Source: a virus. Taken from it: a stretch of DNA of 35,550 bases. Shown piece by piece: positions 25,966-33,111 of the stretch (its first letter is position 1; every line of letters begins with the position of its first letter). Made by a program: the position numbers and the translations under genes. The notes beneath the pieces were generated by a model. The model made no database searches. It was not told the DNA's origin and was given only the letters and a program-made list of their open reading frames with translations. The DNA lies in the IMG/VR virus record IMGVR_UViG_3300030328_002821, positions 1 to 35,550 of that record; one strand, written 5' to 3'.

Positions 25966-26742
25966 TTAATTCCATTTAAATTCTATATCTTTATAATGTT
26001 TTTTAATTTTTGTTAAAGCATCATCAATTCTATATTCGTCTATTGGCACACTCCCATGCTCAGTAAGTATCAAATTTATACTATTACTCATATGAAACTC
26101 ATAGGGGTATTTATCTGAATGTATGTGAACACCCTTTCTTTTACTTACACCACCCAACGTTAATGTGTCTCCTTCAGGAGTTAAACCTAAACTTCCTACA
26201 CCATGATATTCTCTAGGGTCATAATATATTTCCCAATCACCAACTCTATATGGGTCTTTGATAAACCTACCACCATTAACAACAGGGGATACTTGAGCAA
26301 TTAAATCTAAAGCACGACAATAAACTTCTTCAGGAATTTTCTCTGCCTGTTTATTCATTGTATATCTTGTTTCCTCTACTGTTATTGTTATTCTATCTTT
26401 TTCCTTAACATCTTTAATTTTTACATTTGTACCAGTCATAGGATATAGATAAAATTGAGATACAAAATGGTCAGGGCCATGTATTTCAGTATAACCTGTG
26501 GGAGATGGTACTTTGGTAATACGATAATATTCAATTCCTCCATCCTCCCCGTCATTACGAACTTCATCGAATATACTATTATCATCATATAATGGGGTAT
26601 TCTGTACTTTATTTTGTAGTGCGAACATTCTATCTTTACAGTCATCTTTATCTTCATCGGGTTTGTTTACGTCAAAAGGTTTCACCTTGAACTTAGGCAA
26701 GTTAACTGTTCTCATCTCATTTTTTAAAATATCAAACCACAT
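25966..26742 (-). CDS. Tandem paralog 4: W-motif plus KNEMR/LPKFKVKPF module protein
   Basis: This 258-residue protein begins MWFDILKNEMRTVNLPKFK, then VKPFDVNKPDEDKDD with a conserved Cys. The body is variable and beta-rich, and carries the shared core IPEEVYCRALDLIAQ (near 120). It is one of four consecutive paralogs. The ATG has GGTGATTAT upstream. The bodies differ far more than the N-terminal ~45 residues, so the N-terminus is under stronger constraint. Function unknown. Confidence 0.65.
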   Translation of the reverse strand: MWFDILKNEMRTVNLPKFKVKPFDVNKPDEDKDDCKDRMFALQNKVQNTPLYDDNSIFDEVRNDGEDGGIEYYRITKVPSPTGYTEIHGPDHFVSQFYLYPMTGTNVKIKDVKEKDRITITVEETRYTMNKQAEKIPEEVYCRALDLIAQVSPVVNGGRFIKDPYRVGDWEIYYDPREYHGVGSLGLTPEGDTLTLGGVSKRKGVHIHSDKYPYEFHMSNSINLILTEHGSVPIDEYRIDDALTKIKKHYKDIEFKWN

Positions 26743-26746
26743 ATAA

Positions 26747-27514
26747 TCACCACTCTATTTTTAAGTCTTCAAAATGCCTTTCTATTTTAACGAGTGCCGC
26801 AGAAACACCTTTAGAAGTATTCCAACCAATTGGGAAGTTATCTTGGCCTATCTTCCACATAGTTCCAAAATTTCCCGTGCGTACTGATAATATATTCCAA
26901 AGTGTAATATAATCTACTTCACCTTTTTTTATAGTAATCGTTCTATGTTTTTTTATGCGTATCTCTGTCGGGACTTCCATCACACGGTCAATATTTTTAT
27001 AACGTATTTTCCAGTCACCTACACTCTCTTCGACATATGTTCCATGCTTTTGTGGAGAACCCTGACTAATCATATCTAACGCTTTACAATAAACTTCTTC
27101 GGGTATTTCGTTCACATCTTGTTCTATATCTTGTATGTTATCTTCATATATACTTACCTTAACATATACATCAGGGTTGGCAAACCCATTACTTAGTATA
27201 GGGTGTAATTGTAATTCTACACCAAATAAATCATCATAATCTGTTATGTCATCCATTCCAAGATATTGAAATCCACCCTCTGATGGAGTATTGAAATCTG
27301 CCATTTTTTTAATCTCATTAAATAAACTTTGAATATTACCTTTTGGGTTATTGCGAACAAGTTTTGTCTGTTCTGATTTTTTCACTACTCCATTTAAGAA
27401 TCTATCTTTACAATCATTATCTTCTTCATCAGGTTTGGTTTCACCAAATGGTTTTATTTTAAATTTAGGTAAGTTGATTGTTCTCATTTCATTCTTCAAA
27501 ACATCAAACCACAT
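26747..27514 (-). CDS. Tandem paralog 3 of the KNEMR/LPKFK module family
   Basis: From the ATG at 27514 (GGAG-TGAGAAGT upstream, matching its sister; a GTG at 27523 is possible) the product has 255 residues. It begins MWFDVLKNEMRTINLPKFK and shares the KPDEE/Cys segment and the core IPEEVYCKALDMISQ. The rest diverges strongly. The body looks beta-rich and could be a virion surface or DNA-contact domain. No known family is recognised. Confidence 0.65.
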   Translation of the reverse strand: MWFDVLKNEMRTINLPKFKIKPFGETKPDEEDNDCKDRFLNGVVKKSEQTKLVRNNPKGNIQSLFNEIKKMADFNTPSEGGFQYLGMDDITDYDDLFGVELQLHPILSNGFANPDVYVKVSIYEDNIQDIEQDVNEIPEEVYCKALDMISQGSPQKHGTYVEESVGDWKIRYKNIDRVMEVPTEIRIKKHRTITIKKGEVDYITLWNILSVRTGNFGTMWKIGQDNFPIGWNTSKGVSAALVKIERHFEDLKIEW

Positions 27515-27519
27515 ACTTC

Positions 27520-28287
27520 TCACTCCGTAAACTTGATATTAATATTGTTTATATAATCAGCAATTATATCTAACCCGTCTTTAACCTGCGAGGATGTCTC
27601 CAACGTATTTGGTAAAAATATATTATTATTATATGTTAAATGGTGTAATTTACCACGATATTCAATATTTACATCTAACTCAATATCCATTCTAATAAGT
27701 TTTTTGCGATTAACTATTAACCCTCTAAGTCTGCTAAAACTTTCTACATTATCAAATGTACCATCATTATCATTTGCAGTTCTCGTCAACGCATCAGTAT
27801 GAAAATATCTTATAGCACCATCTTTTGACGTGAACGGTACATCACGTTGAATTGCATCTAATACTGTACAATAATCTTCTTCACTTAATTTAGAGTCAGC
27901 AAAGGTTTGGGCGGTAGAGTCCTTACCAAACGTAGTCTGCCAAGTTTCATGGTCAACTACAACACTTATTGTTAAAGAATCATCTTGGTTATAATTAGGA
28001 TATTTTTCAGGTTTTGGTGTGTAGCGTATCGTTAATCTTCTCCGATTATCGGTGTGTTTATGAACATTAGTGTTCACTTCAAAGTCTGGATTTTTTAATT
28101 TCTCTTCTAACGAACTTATTTCCGATTGATTAAAAAATTTCCTAGCATAAAACCTCCTTTCTATCTCTTTGACTTTTCGTTCACAATTATCGTCTTCATC
28201 AGGTTTATTCACATTAAAAGGTTTAACTTTAAATTTGGGTAAATTAACACTCCTCATTTCATTTTTAAGAATATTAAACCAACTCAT
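27520..28287 (-). CDS. Tandem paralog 2 of the KNEMR/LPKFK module family
   Basis: From the ATG at 28287 (GAGGTGG leader; a GTG at 28296 is possible) this 255-residue protein begins MSWFNILKNEMRSVNLPKFK, the version closest to the W-motif consensus. It shares the KPDEDDNCE segment and a core LSEEDYCTVLDAI. The body (about 60-255) is polar and beta-rich by eye. No known family is recognised. Confidence 0.65.
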   Translation of the reverse strand: MSWFNILKNEMRSVNLPKFKVKPFNVNKPDEDDNCERKVKEIERRFYARKFFNQSEISSLEEKLKNPDFEVNTNVHKHTDNRRRLTIRYTPKPEKYPNYNQDDSLTISVVVDHETWQTTFGKDSTAQTFADSKLSEEDYCTVLDAIQRDVPFTSKDGAIRYFHTDALTRTANDNDGTFDNVESFSRLRGLIVNRKKLIRMDIELDVNIEYRGKLHHLTYNNNIFLPNTLETSSQVKDGLDIIADYINNINIKFTE

Positions 28288-28910
28288 ATAGGCCACCTCA
28301 TATTATCTGCTTCCTGTCTAAGTGCCAAAGCAATATTAGATTCTTCCTCAGAACTTAGTGGTGGGTTTTCATCGTACATTCCGTCTTCATAATTAAACCA
28401 ATCATACCATAACACAATCAACCTCAATGTCATCATATTACGACTAAATATATCCTGTTTTCTGATAATCAGTTGTTGTGTATACGATTTTCTGCTGTCC
28501 TCAAATGCAACATCAATTTCATAATCCCTTAAAGTAGTATTAGCAGATACACCCGCTTTAAGTAAATCTAACGCTGTACAAAATACTTCTTCAGGTATAT
28601 CATCTATGTTACCAACAGCAAAATAACGGTCAATCCACATTTTCGTTCTTGTTTTTTTACTACCATAATGCATTGTAGAAAACTTACTATCTTCTACCAT
28701 GTAAGGGTTACTTACTTCTTTAACTCTAACAAAGTCACCACCTATTTCACTAGGGAACTGATATCTTTTAGTAAAATCAATAATTTCCATAATTTTATCT
28801 CTACACTCTCTATCTTCTTCGTTCGGCTTTGCAACATTGAACGGTTTAACTTTGAACTTGGGTAAATTAACCAATTTGTTCTGTTTTATAACATTCCACC
28901 AATTACTCAC
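28284..28910 (-). CDS. Tandem paralog 1 of the KNEMR/LPKFK module family, first late gene
   Basis: This 208-residue member starts at a GTG with GGGAGATTTAGCC upstream. It begins (M)SNWWNVIKQNKLVNLPKFK, shares KPFNVAKPNEEDREC and a core IPEEVFCTALDLL, and lacks about 50 residues compared with the others. It is the first gene of the late operon after the non-coding region, and ends with ATGA overlapping paralog 2. Function unknown. Confidence 0.65.
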   Translation of the reverse strand: MSNWWNVIKQNKLVNLPKFKVKPFNVAKPNEEDRECRDKIMEIIDFTKRYQFPSEIGGDFVRVKEVSNPYMVEDSKFSTMHYGSKKTRTKMWIDRYFAVGNIDDIPEEVFCTALDLLKAGVSANTTLRDYEIDVAFEDSRKSYTQQLIIRKQDIFSRNMMTLRLIVLWYDWFNYEDGMYDENPPLSSEEESNIALALRQEADNMRWPI

Positions 28911-29336
28911 GGCTAAATCTCCCTACAAAATTAATTACCCAAATCGCCCAATCAGGCAATATGTGAATGAAGGCGGTAGGTATCATACTTTAGCCTCTTC
29001 TATCCGGTATAAAATGTTAACCCCGTAAAATATCAAAAAATGGGCGGTCATTTTTTTGCCACTTGCGATTTTTTTTCAGTTTAAATTAATGCATTCCCGA
29101 TATAAAATTAAACCTTTATTCTATTTAATTAGTTATACAAATAATACAATTAGATTATACCTGTATCTCTGTACATGAGCGTTTTTTTATTCTATTATAT
29201 TTATATTCGCTTTAAATTAGATAGATATAGTGTGTATGCACAACAATAATGCACATTCTTGCATGAAAATTAAATATATATAATTAATTTAAAAAAAAAT
29301 TTTGAACCCTGTTACACACCCATTCCCCAATACTAC
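28911..29336. other. Non-coding AT-rich upstream region of the late operon
   Basis: No supportable gene was found. It contains the candidate late promoter and inverted repeat described separately, long A/T tracts (29255-29310), several TATA-like strings, and many T/A-rich repeats. It is the presumed control region of the minus-strand late operon, with a leader of about 75 bases to the first GTG. Confidence 0.6.
29006..29056 (-). promoter_or_regulatory. Candidate late-operon promoter: TATA box plus upstream inverted repeat
   Basis: On the minus strand TTTTATACC (29006-29014) is a TATA-type box about 96 bases upstream of the first late gene start. Twenty bases further upstream lies a perfect 8-bp inverted repeat, AAAAAATG and CATTTTTT (29035-29042 and 29049-29056) around GGCGGT. 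Palindrome, 17-20 bp gap, then TATA is the same geometry as at the ACCATATGGT promoters. Expected transcription start is near 28984. This is an inference from sequence pattern. Confidence 0.5.
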
Positions 29337-29384
29337 CCATATGGTTGTATAATTAAATAAATTATTTTACCGTACCATATGGTA
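29337..29384. promoter_or_regulatory. Two palindromic CCATATGG operator-like sites
   Basis: CCCATATGGTT lies at 29336-29346 (core 29337-29344). A perfect 12-bp palindrome TACCATATGGTA lies at 29373-29384. The second is followed on the plus strand, about 20 bp later, by CATAAAAAATA (29404-29414), a weak TATA-like string. That would place a plus-strand transcription start near 29430, just before the candidate structured RNA. Six such sites occur in the 29.3-33.2 kb intergenic regions. Confidence 0.6.
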
Positions 29385-29429
29385 TGTGCTTTGCTACATA
29401 TCCCATAAAAAATAAAGAAAAATCGGGTT

Positions 29430-29830
29430 AAGAGGTTAAACACATTTAATGAGAAGATATCCTACCTACCGACTAGTGCTCGGTAATCAATCTTAACTAG
29501 TAAATGCTTATGTCTAACATTAACCGTCTTTTCTTAGGTGGTGCTTGCACCTTAATGGCTGCTTTCAGACCTTTGAATTGTATATGGCTTACTGCTTTTA
29601 TATTCTATTGTTTCTAAACTACTTGTCGGGACTTGGCTAGCCTTTCATCTAGAAACTCACAAGCGTGGTTCAGTTTTAAGGAATACCACCTCTTCGGTAT
29701 TCACACCATATTCTTATTCTCTCTACTCTGCCTAACTTCGGTGGCTTGAATAGGGTTGCGTACCTATTAACAAACATTAGGTTTGAATCCATAAAGAATT
29801 AGTTTGGTCGAGCCGAGTAATCATTTATGT
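29430..29830 (+). ncRNA. Candidate structured non-coding RNA
   Basis: No convincing gene occupies this region, but it holds several perfect hairpins. The stems are TACCGA/TCGGTA (29467-29472/29480-29485), AGGTG/CACCT (29536-29540/29548-29552), GTTTCTA/TAGAAAC (29610-29616/29650-29656), GAATACC/GGTATTC (29681-29687/29696-29702) and AATAGG/CCTATT (29749-29754/29763-29768). TCGG (29738) and CCGA (29813) could close the 3' part. The base composition is more GC-balanced than the A/T-rich flank. Strand is tentative: plus is favoured by the upstream operator and TATA-like box, but the hairpins are symmetric. It matches no RNA family I recognise. Confidence 0.5.
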
Positions 29831-29851
29831 ATAATCAAGAGAACTTGAATC

Positions 29852-30058
29852 TTATATTCCACCTGAAGAAGCATTACGATAAATCGTTATTGCTGACCTA
29901 AAGGTAGAAGGTTTAAAATTGGGATTAGTTTTAACTAATTCCTCGATTAATTTGTCTATTTGGTTTCTGTTTAAATCAATGTTAACAGCATTTTCTGCTA
30001 ACCATTGATAATGCCTTCTAGAGAATAAACTTACTGACAAGGTAAACTCACTCCACAA
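29852..30058 (-). CDS. Small conserved-phage-type protein
   Basis: The frame gives 68 residues from an ATG at 30058 or 62 from a TTG at 30040 (GGAGTGAG upstream of the TTG). The body reads FSRRHYQWLAENAV...NPNFKPSTFRSAI, a pattern I recall from small hypothetical proteins of many tailed phages (short 'RxHY..LA' start and 'NPxF....F' end). Function unknown. It overlaps the zinc-ribbon gene upstream by 10-28 bases. Confidence 0.55.
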   Translation of the reverse strand: MWSEFTLSVSLFSRRHYQWLAENAVNIDLNRNQIDKLIEELVKTNPNFKPSTFRSAITIYRNASSGGI

Positions 30059-30174
30059 TTTTCATTGATACAAATGTACCAAACTAAACCACCATCACAA
30101 GGCATTAAATATGTATATCCTTTTTCATATCCCATACCACATTCTTCACAATATCCTACTATTTCTTCACTCAT
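30031..30174 (-). CDS. Small zinc-ribbon protein
   Basis: The 47-residue protein starts at the ATG at 30174, with an ideal GGAGGAATAATA leader; longer in-frame starts lack one. Cys pairs CEEC (9-12) and C...C near 34-44 (ICINENCGVSLPC) suggest a zinc ribbon. Such tiny zinc-binding proteins are frequent in archaeal viruses. Function unknown. Confidence 0.6.
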   Translation of the reverse strand: MSEEIVGYCEECGMGYEKGYTYLMPCDGGLVWYICINENCGVSLPCQ

Positions 30175-30176
30175 TA

Positions 30177-30344
30177 TTATTCCTCCGTATATGCATCGAA
30201 CCACAATCCACGCTTTTTCATATCTGAACAAGTTGAACCACTTGTTTCAGGGTCTCTACAATGTTCTTGAGCCTCTTCAAGTGTTAATCCTCTTTTGATT
30301 GTCCTATTTTTTCCATTAAATCTACATCTAATTATTTTATACAT
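30177..30344 (-). CDS. Small conserved phage protein (MYKIIR...TLEEAQEHCRDPETS)
   Basis: This 55-residue protein matches from memory a small family common in tailed phages: an N-terminal YKIIR..., a central GLTLEEAQEHC..PETSGSTC and an end RGLWFDAYTEE. The function of the family is unknown. The ATG at 30344 is chosen because the gene overlaps the upstream one (ATGTATAA) and the conserved start begins here. Confidence 0.65.
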   Translation of the reverse strand: MYKIIRCRFNGKNRTIKRGLTLEEAQEHCRDPETSGSTCSDMKKRGLWFDAYTEE

Positions 30345-30477
30345 TATTCCCATCTCCACATTCTTTACAATCACCTATACGGTTCTCTGAATCATAAAAC
30401 TCATCACAAATATTACATAGAAAATAACCACAACCATTTAATAAATCTAAAGCATCTCTTAGGGTTTTCTTAGTCAT
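30337..30477 (-). CDS. Zinc-ribbon micropeptide
   Basis: The 46-residue product begins MTKKTLRDALDLLNGCG, then has FLCNIC (C21, C24) and DCKEC (C37, C40), a clear two-pair zinc ribbon. It overlaps both neighbouring genes (ATGA and ATGTATAA), which supports it despite its size. Function unknown. Confidence 0.55.
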   Translation of the reverse strand: MTKKTLRDALDLLNGCGYFLCNICDEFYDSENRIGDCKECGDGNNV

Positions 30478-30551
30478 TCCTCTTCATCCTCCTCAAAGTA
30501 CTCATCTAAATATGCGTGGTCGTATGAAGTCATACTATCAGGATAAGGCAT
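30474..30551 (-). CDS. Acidic micropeptide
   Basis: A 25-residue frame (MPYPDSMTSYDHAYLDEYFEEDEEE) starts with GGTGAGGAATA upstream and overlaps the next gene by ATGA and the previous one by TAATG. The very acidic end and exact overlaps suggest that it is translated, but the size keeps this tentative. Confidence 0.4.
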   Translation of the reverse strand: MPYPDSMTSYDHAYLDEYFEEDEEE

Positions 30552-30673
30552 TATTCCTCACCTTGTTCCGTTTTGAATGCTGCTTGTTGTAATGATAATA
30601 CAATTTCTTCGCCACATTCACGACAATATAATTTATTTGCCGATATTATTCTACCACATATACATTCATTCAT
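30551..30673 (-). CDS. Zinc-ribbon micropeptide
   Basis: The 40-residue protein has CICG (C4, C6) and CRECG (C17, C20), a compact zinc ribbon, followed by an amphipathic tail. The start overlaps the previous gene's stop (AATGA), with GGTGATGAAGA upstream. It is the third zinc-binding micropeptide in 650 bases. Confidence 0.5.
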   Translation of the reverse strand: MNECICGRIISANKLYCRECGEEIVLSLQQAAFKTEQGEE

Positions 30674-31446
30674 TCTTCATCACCATGTTTTAATCTTGCT
30701 TCTCTAGTTAATGCCACAATATCAGGACTACATTCTGTTCTTGATTCAGTAATATGCTCAAAATAACATTCTAATTCAGGCTCATGTAAAAAGGTAATTT
30801 CTTCATCTGCAACATCTCTAAAACATTGTTGAAAACTAGTTTCAAATATATGTTGAATTAAACCAACATCAGAAATAACATTATCAACCATTCTCTCTTT
30901 AATAGTAGCAGCCTTCTTTACTCTTGCAGATTCCCAACTAATATTAAATGTTAATACTAAACCTTCATTTGAGTTTGTGAGACTAAAAGACAAAATAACT
31001 GTTTCATCATCAGGGATAGAATATTGTAAATGATATCCTCTAACATAATCTTGATTAGGCTTTCCTGTAAACTTCATCAGTTCCTCAGTTGTCATGTTTG
31101 AAAGATTAATATGATTACCTTTTGGCTCATGCCAAACTGAATTAATGAGTTCTTCTTTAGTAACATTAAACTCAACATTTTCCCAACCATTATCTTTCAT
31201 ATCCTGTACTATACTAGCAGATAACCATTGATACGGTGAAGTGAACATTGGTTTACCATCAACTATACATTCTGAAATAATAGTTTCTTTACTTTTATCA
31301 TATTTACCCACAGGAGAAGTTTCAGTTTTATTAGATACATTAATTCCCCAATCATCTAATGATTCCAATAACTCATAATAATGATAATCTTTCAGTTTCG
31401 TGTTTGCATATTTCATGTTCATTGTTCTTTTGTATACTATACTCAT
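30670..31446 (-). CDS. Hypothetical protein
   Basis: This 258-residue protein, with a GGATTAA leader, has mixed alpha/beta character and no motif I recognise. It is acidic overall, with a stretch WHEPKGNHINLSN near 105 and a C-terminal helix. It starts one base after the stop of the previous gene's region and is followed by small zinc-ribbon genes. Accessory early-gene context; function unknown. Confidence 0.6.
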   Translation of the reverse strand: MSIVYKRTMNMKYANTKLKDYHYYELLESLDDWGINVSNKTETSPVGKYDKSKETIISECIVDGKPMFTSPYQWLSASIVQDMKDNGWENVEFNVTKEELINSVWHEPKGNHINLSNMTTEELMKFTGKPNQDYVRGYHLQYSIPDDETVILSFSLTNSNEGLVLTFNISWESARVKKAATIKERMVDNVISDVGLIQHIFETSFQQCFRDVADEEITFLHEPELECYFEHITESRTECSPDIVALTREARLKHGDEE

Positions 31447-31644
31447 TTAATCCATCTCCATAGTTTGAAACGCTTTCAGTCCTGCTTTAATCTCGGATAG
31501 ACACATTACAAAGTCATCACCTTGAACTGTCAATTCTTTAATTACTAAGACTTGTGCAGAACCGGATTTCATATGTCCTACTGTTAGTTTATATTTATAT
31601 GGTTTCATTTCTTGTATTTGTTTTATTTCTGACATTTTAATCAT
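31447..31644 (-). CDS. Small hypothetical protein, possibly leaderless transcript
   Basis: The 65-residue frame begins MIKMSEIKQIQEMKPYKYKL; an alternative start is the second Met (31635). The first ATG lies where transcription would begin given the TATA box at 31663-31671, so the message may be leaderless. The protein has a beta-rich middle and an amphipathic C-terminal helix. No known family is recognised. Confidence 0.55.
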   Translation of the reverse strand: MIKMSEIKQIQEMKPYKYKLTVGHMKSGSAQVLVIKELTVQGDDFVMCLSEIKAGLKAFQTMEMD

Positions 31645-31662
31645 ACTAAGATTCCCCTATAA

Positions 31663-31702
31663 GGTATTTAACAGGTAGCAGTCAAAGCACTACCATATGG
31701 TT
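31663..31702 (-). promoter_or_regulatory. Promoter: operator palindrome 20 bp upstream of TATA box
   Basis: Minus-strand TTAAATACC (31663-31671) is a TATA-type box, and 20 bp upstream lies ACCATATGGT (31692-31701). Expected transcription start is about 31642, at the start codon of the 31447-31644 gene. Confidence 0.6.
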
Positions 31703-31737
31703 GTAACATTAACTTTGTGTGGTTATAAACCCAAAAA

Positions 31738-31752
31738 GGCCGAAAAACGGCC
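31738..31752 (-). terminator. Hairpin terminator with T-run (minus strand)
   Basis: On the minus strand GGCCG-TTTTT-CGGCC is a 5-bp all-GC stem followed by TTTTT (31733-31737). It lies 43 bases after the stop of the 31795-32325 gene and before the next promoter, which fits termination of that gene. Confidence 0.65.
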
Positions 31753-31794
31753 AATTTAGGTGCTGATTAGGGCTGAACCTAATTAATCAGTTAT

Positions 31795-32325
31795 TTATTC
31801 TTCCTCCTGAGAAGAGTTATTTACAATAACTACGGGACTTTCGCCATTCCATAGGTATTGTGCATCGTTGCCTTTTGTGAAGTCAGAGTAAGCCTTATTC
31901 AAGACTTGTCTGCGAGACGCTGTTTTATCATCAGCAAACTCAATTGCTTCTGTATAATTACCGCCACCGGATTTACCGTGACGCATCTCTAATGTTCTTA
32001 CTGCTTCATTCTCGTTGAATAGTGTTACCATTGCAGAATGATAGGTTGTTAGAAGTCCATCCCTAGCAATTAGTACTGCATCAGGCATAGTTGAACCTCT
32101 TCCTGTTCTAAATGGTTTATCTGTTATATCTGCGAAACAAGTTCTAATTGCTGCATAAAGTGAGTCTCTTGATTCAGGCTTTTTATCACCTGCTTCAATC
32201 AACTGTGGTACAGCAACTAACTCTATATTGTCAGTCATCCAATCAGGATGGTTTTCGAACCACCCATTAATTAATGTTGTTTTACTTGTCCATTGTTCTT
32301 GTGTCATACTTTCTTTATCTGTCAT
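31795..32325 (-). CDS. Possible DNA-associated/regulatory protein, paralog of the 32561 gene
   Basis: The 176-residue protein shares a pattern with the divergent neighbour: PFRTGRGSTMPDAVL near 70-85 (neighbour PWRRGGGGILSATAL), then RHGKSGGGNY near 115 (neighbour PHGKSKNSHF), a further helix and an acidic QEEE end. No known family is recognised. A leader GAGGAATTAAA precedes the ATG. The strong hairpin terminator and the operator-bearing promoter suggest independently controlled expression, and it may be abundant. Confidence 0.6.
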   Translation of the reverse strand: MTDKESMTQEQWTSKTTLINGWFENHPDWMTDNIELVAVPQLIEAGDKKPESRDSLYAAIRTCFADITDKPFRTGRGSTMPDAVLIARDGLLTTYHSAMVTLFNENEAVRTLEMRHGKSGGGNYTEAIEFADDKTASRRQVLNKAYSDFTKGNDAQYLWNGESPVVIVNNSSQEEE

Positions 32326-32390
32326 TTTAATTCCTCTTTTTCTCCTGTATCGGGTTCAGCCCCTTTCAACATACTATACATCACTTAATA

Positions 32391-32506
32391 GGTATATAAG
32401 GGTGTTCTCAAAGTACCACACCATATGGTAGTATTATTGCATATTTGTATAAAAATCTTAAATATACTACCATATGGTTTTACTTTGTCAGAACCCTTTA
32501 TTAAGG
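32391..32506. promoter_or_regulatory. Divergent promoter region with two ACCATATGGT operators
   Basis: For the minus gene, TTATATACC (32391-32399 reading) lies about 65 bases before the ATG, with ACCATATGGT (32420-32429) 19 bp upstream of it. For the plus gene, TTTATTAAGG (32497-32506) has ACCATATGGT (32469-32478) 18 bp upstream. The two operators lie 39 bp apart between the two TATA boxes, so one factor could drive both genes. Confidence 0.65.
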
Positions 32507-32560
32507 TGGAACATGGCTATTATTATGCTCACAAAGGCAATCAGTAATATAAATTAAGGA

Positions 32561-33043
32561 ATGATTAAAATGGAAACATGGGAAGATACAAAAAGAAAAG
32601 TAGAAGCAATGATAGAAGCAAATGGTGACAATCTAGATGAGAGTCTAGTTATTGTTTGCCACCACCTAATGAGTCAAGGTGACACTAAGGTGGAAACACA
32701 GCAACAAATGGCTAAATCTCTTAAAGAAGTTTTGAGAGGTTGTAACGGTTATCCTTGGAGAAGAGGCGGAGGAGGAATCCTTTCTGCAACTGCTCTAAGT
32801 ACTGTTGATGCAATAGTAGCAGATGTTCAATCAGCATTTGCTGAAGCATTCGATTCTTGTGGTGATGGTGTAAGAGCATTTTTACTACCTCACGGTAAAA
32901 GCAAGAACTCACATTTCGCAGATGGTGCAGATTACGCAAGTACACTCACAAAGACAATTCGCAAAAATGCAACTAACCTATACAAACTAGGTTGGGATGG
33001 AACAATAGAAGGCTTAGGTTTTTCTTTACAGGAGGAAGAATAA
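32561..33043 (+). CDS. Possible DNA-associated/regulatory protein, paralog of the 31795 gene
   Basis: The 160-residue protein (157 from the second ATG at 32570, which has AAGGAATGATTAAA upstream) begins METWEDTKRKVEAM. It then shows PWRRGGGG, LPHGKSKNSHF and an acidic QEEE end, all shared with the divergent neighbour. A helical segment VDAIVADVQSAFAEAF is central. No known family is recognised. A strong terminator follows at 33071. Confidence 0.6.
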   Translation: MIKMETWEDTKRKVEAMIEANGDNLDESLVIVCHHLMSQGDTKVETQQQMAKSLKEVLRGCNGYPWRRGGGGILSATALSTVDAIVADVQSAFAEAFDSCGDGVRAFLLPHGKSKNSHFADGADYASTLTKTIRKNATNLYKLGWDGTIEGLGFSLQEEE

Positions 33044-33070
33044 GCGGATTGTTGTTGTGAGCAACTAATT

Positions 33071-33110
33071 GGGGAGATGGGGTTTAAACACCCTATCTCT
33101 CCTTTTTTTT
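33071..33110 (+). terminator. Strong hairpin terminator with T8 run
   Basis: A stem of about 13 bp (33071-33083 paired with 33090-33102, loop TTAAAC, with two G-T pairs) is followed by eight T (33103-33110). It lies 28 bases after the stop of the 32561-33043 gene and clearly ends that transcript. Confidence 0.8.
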
Positions 33111-33111
33111 A

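Noticed and set aside
29775-29800. tRNA T-arm-like string (GGTTTGAATCC)
   Set aside because: No matching acceptor, D or anticodon arm could be built around it.
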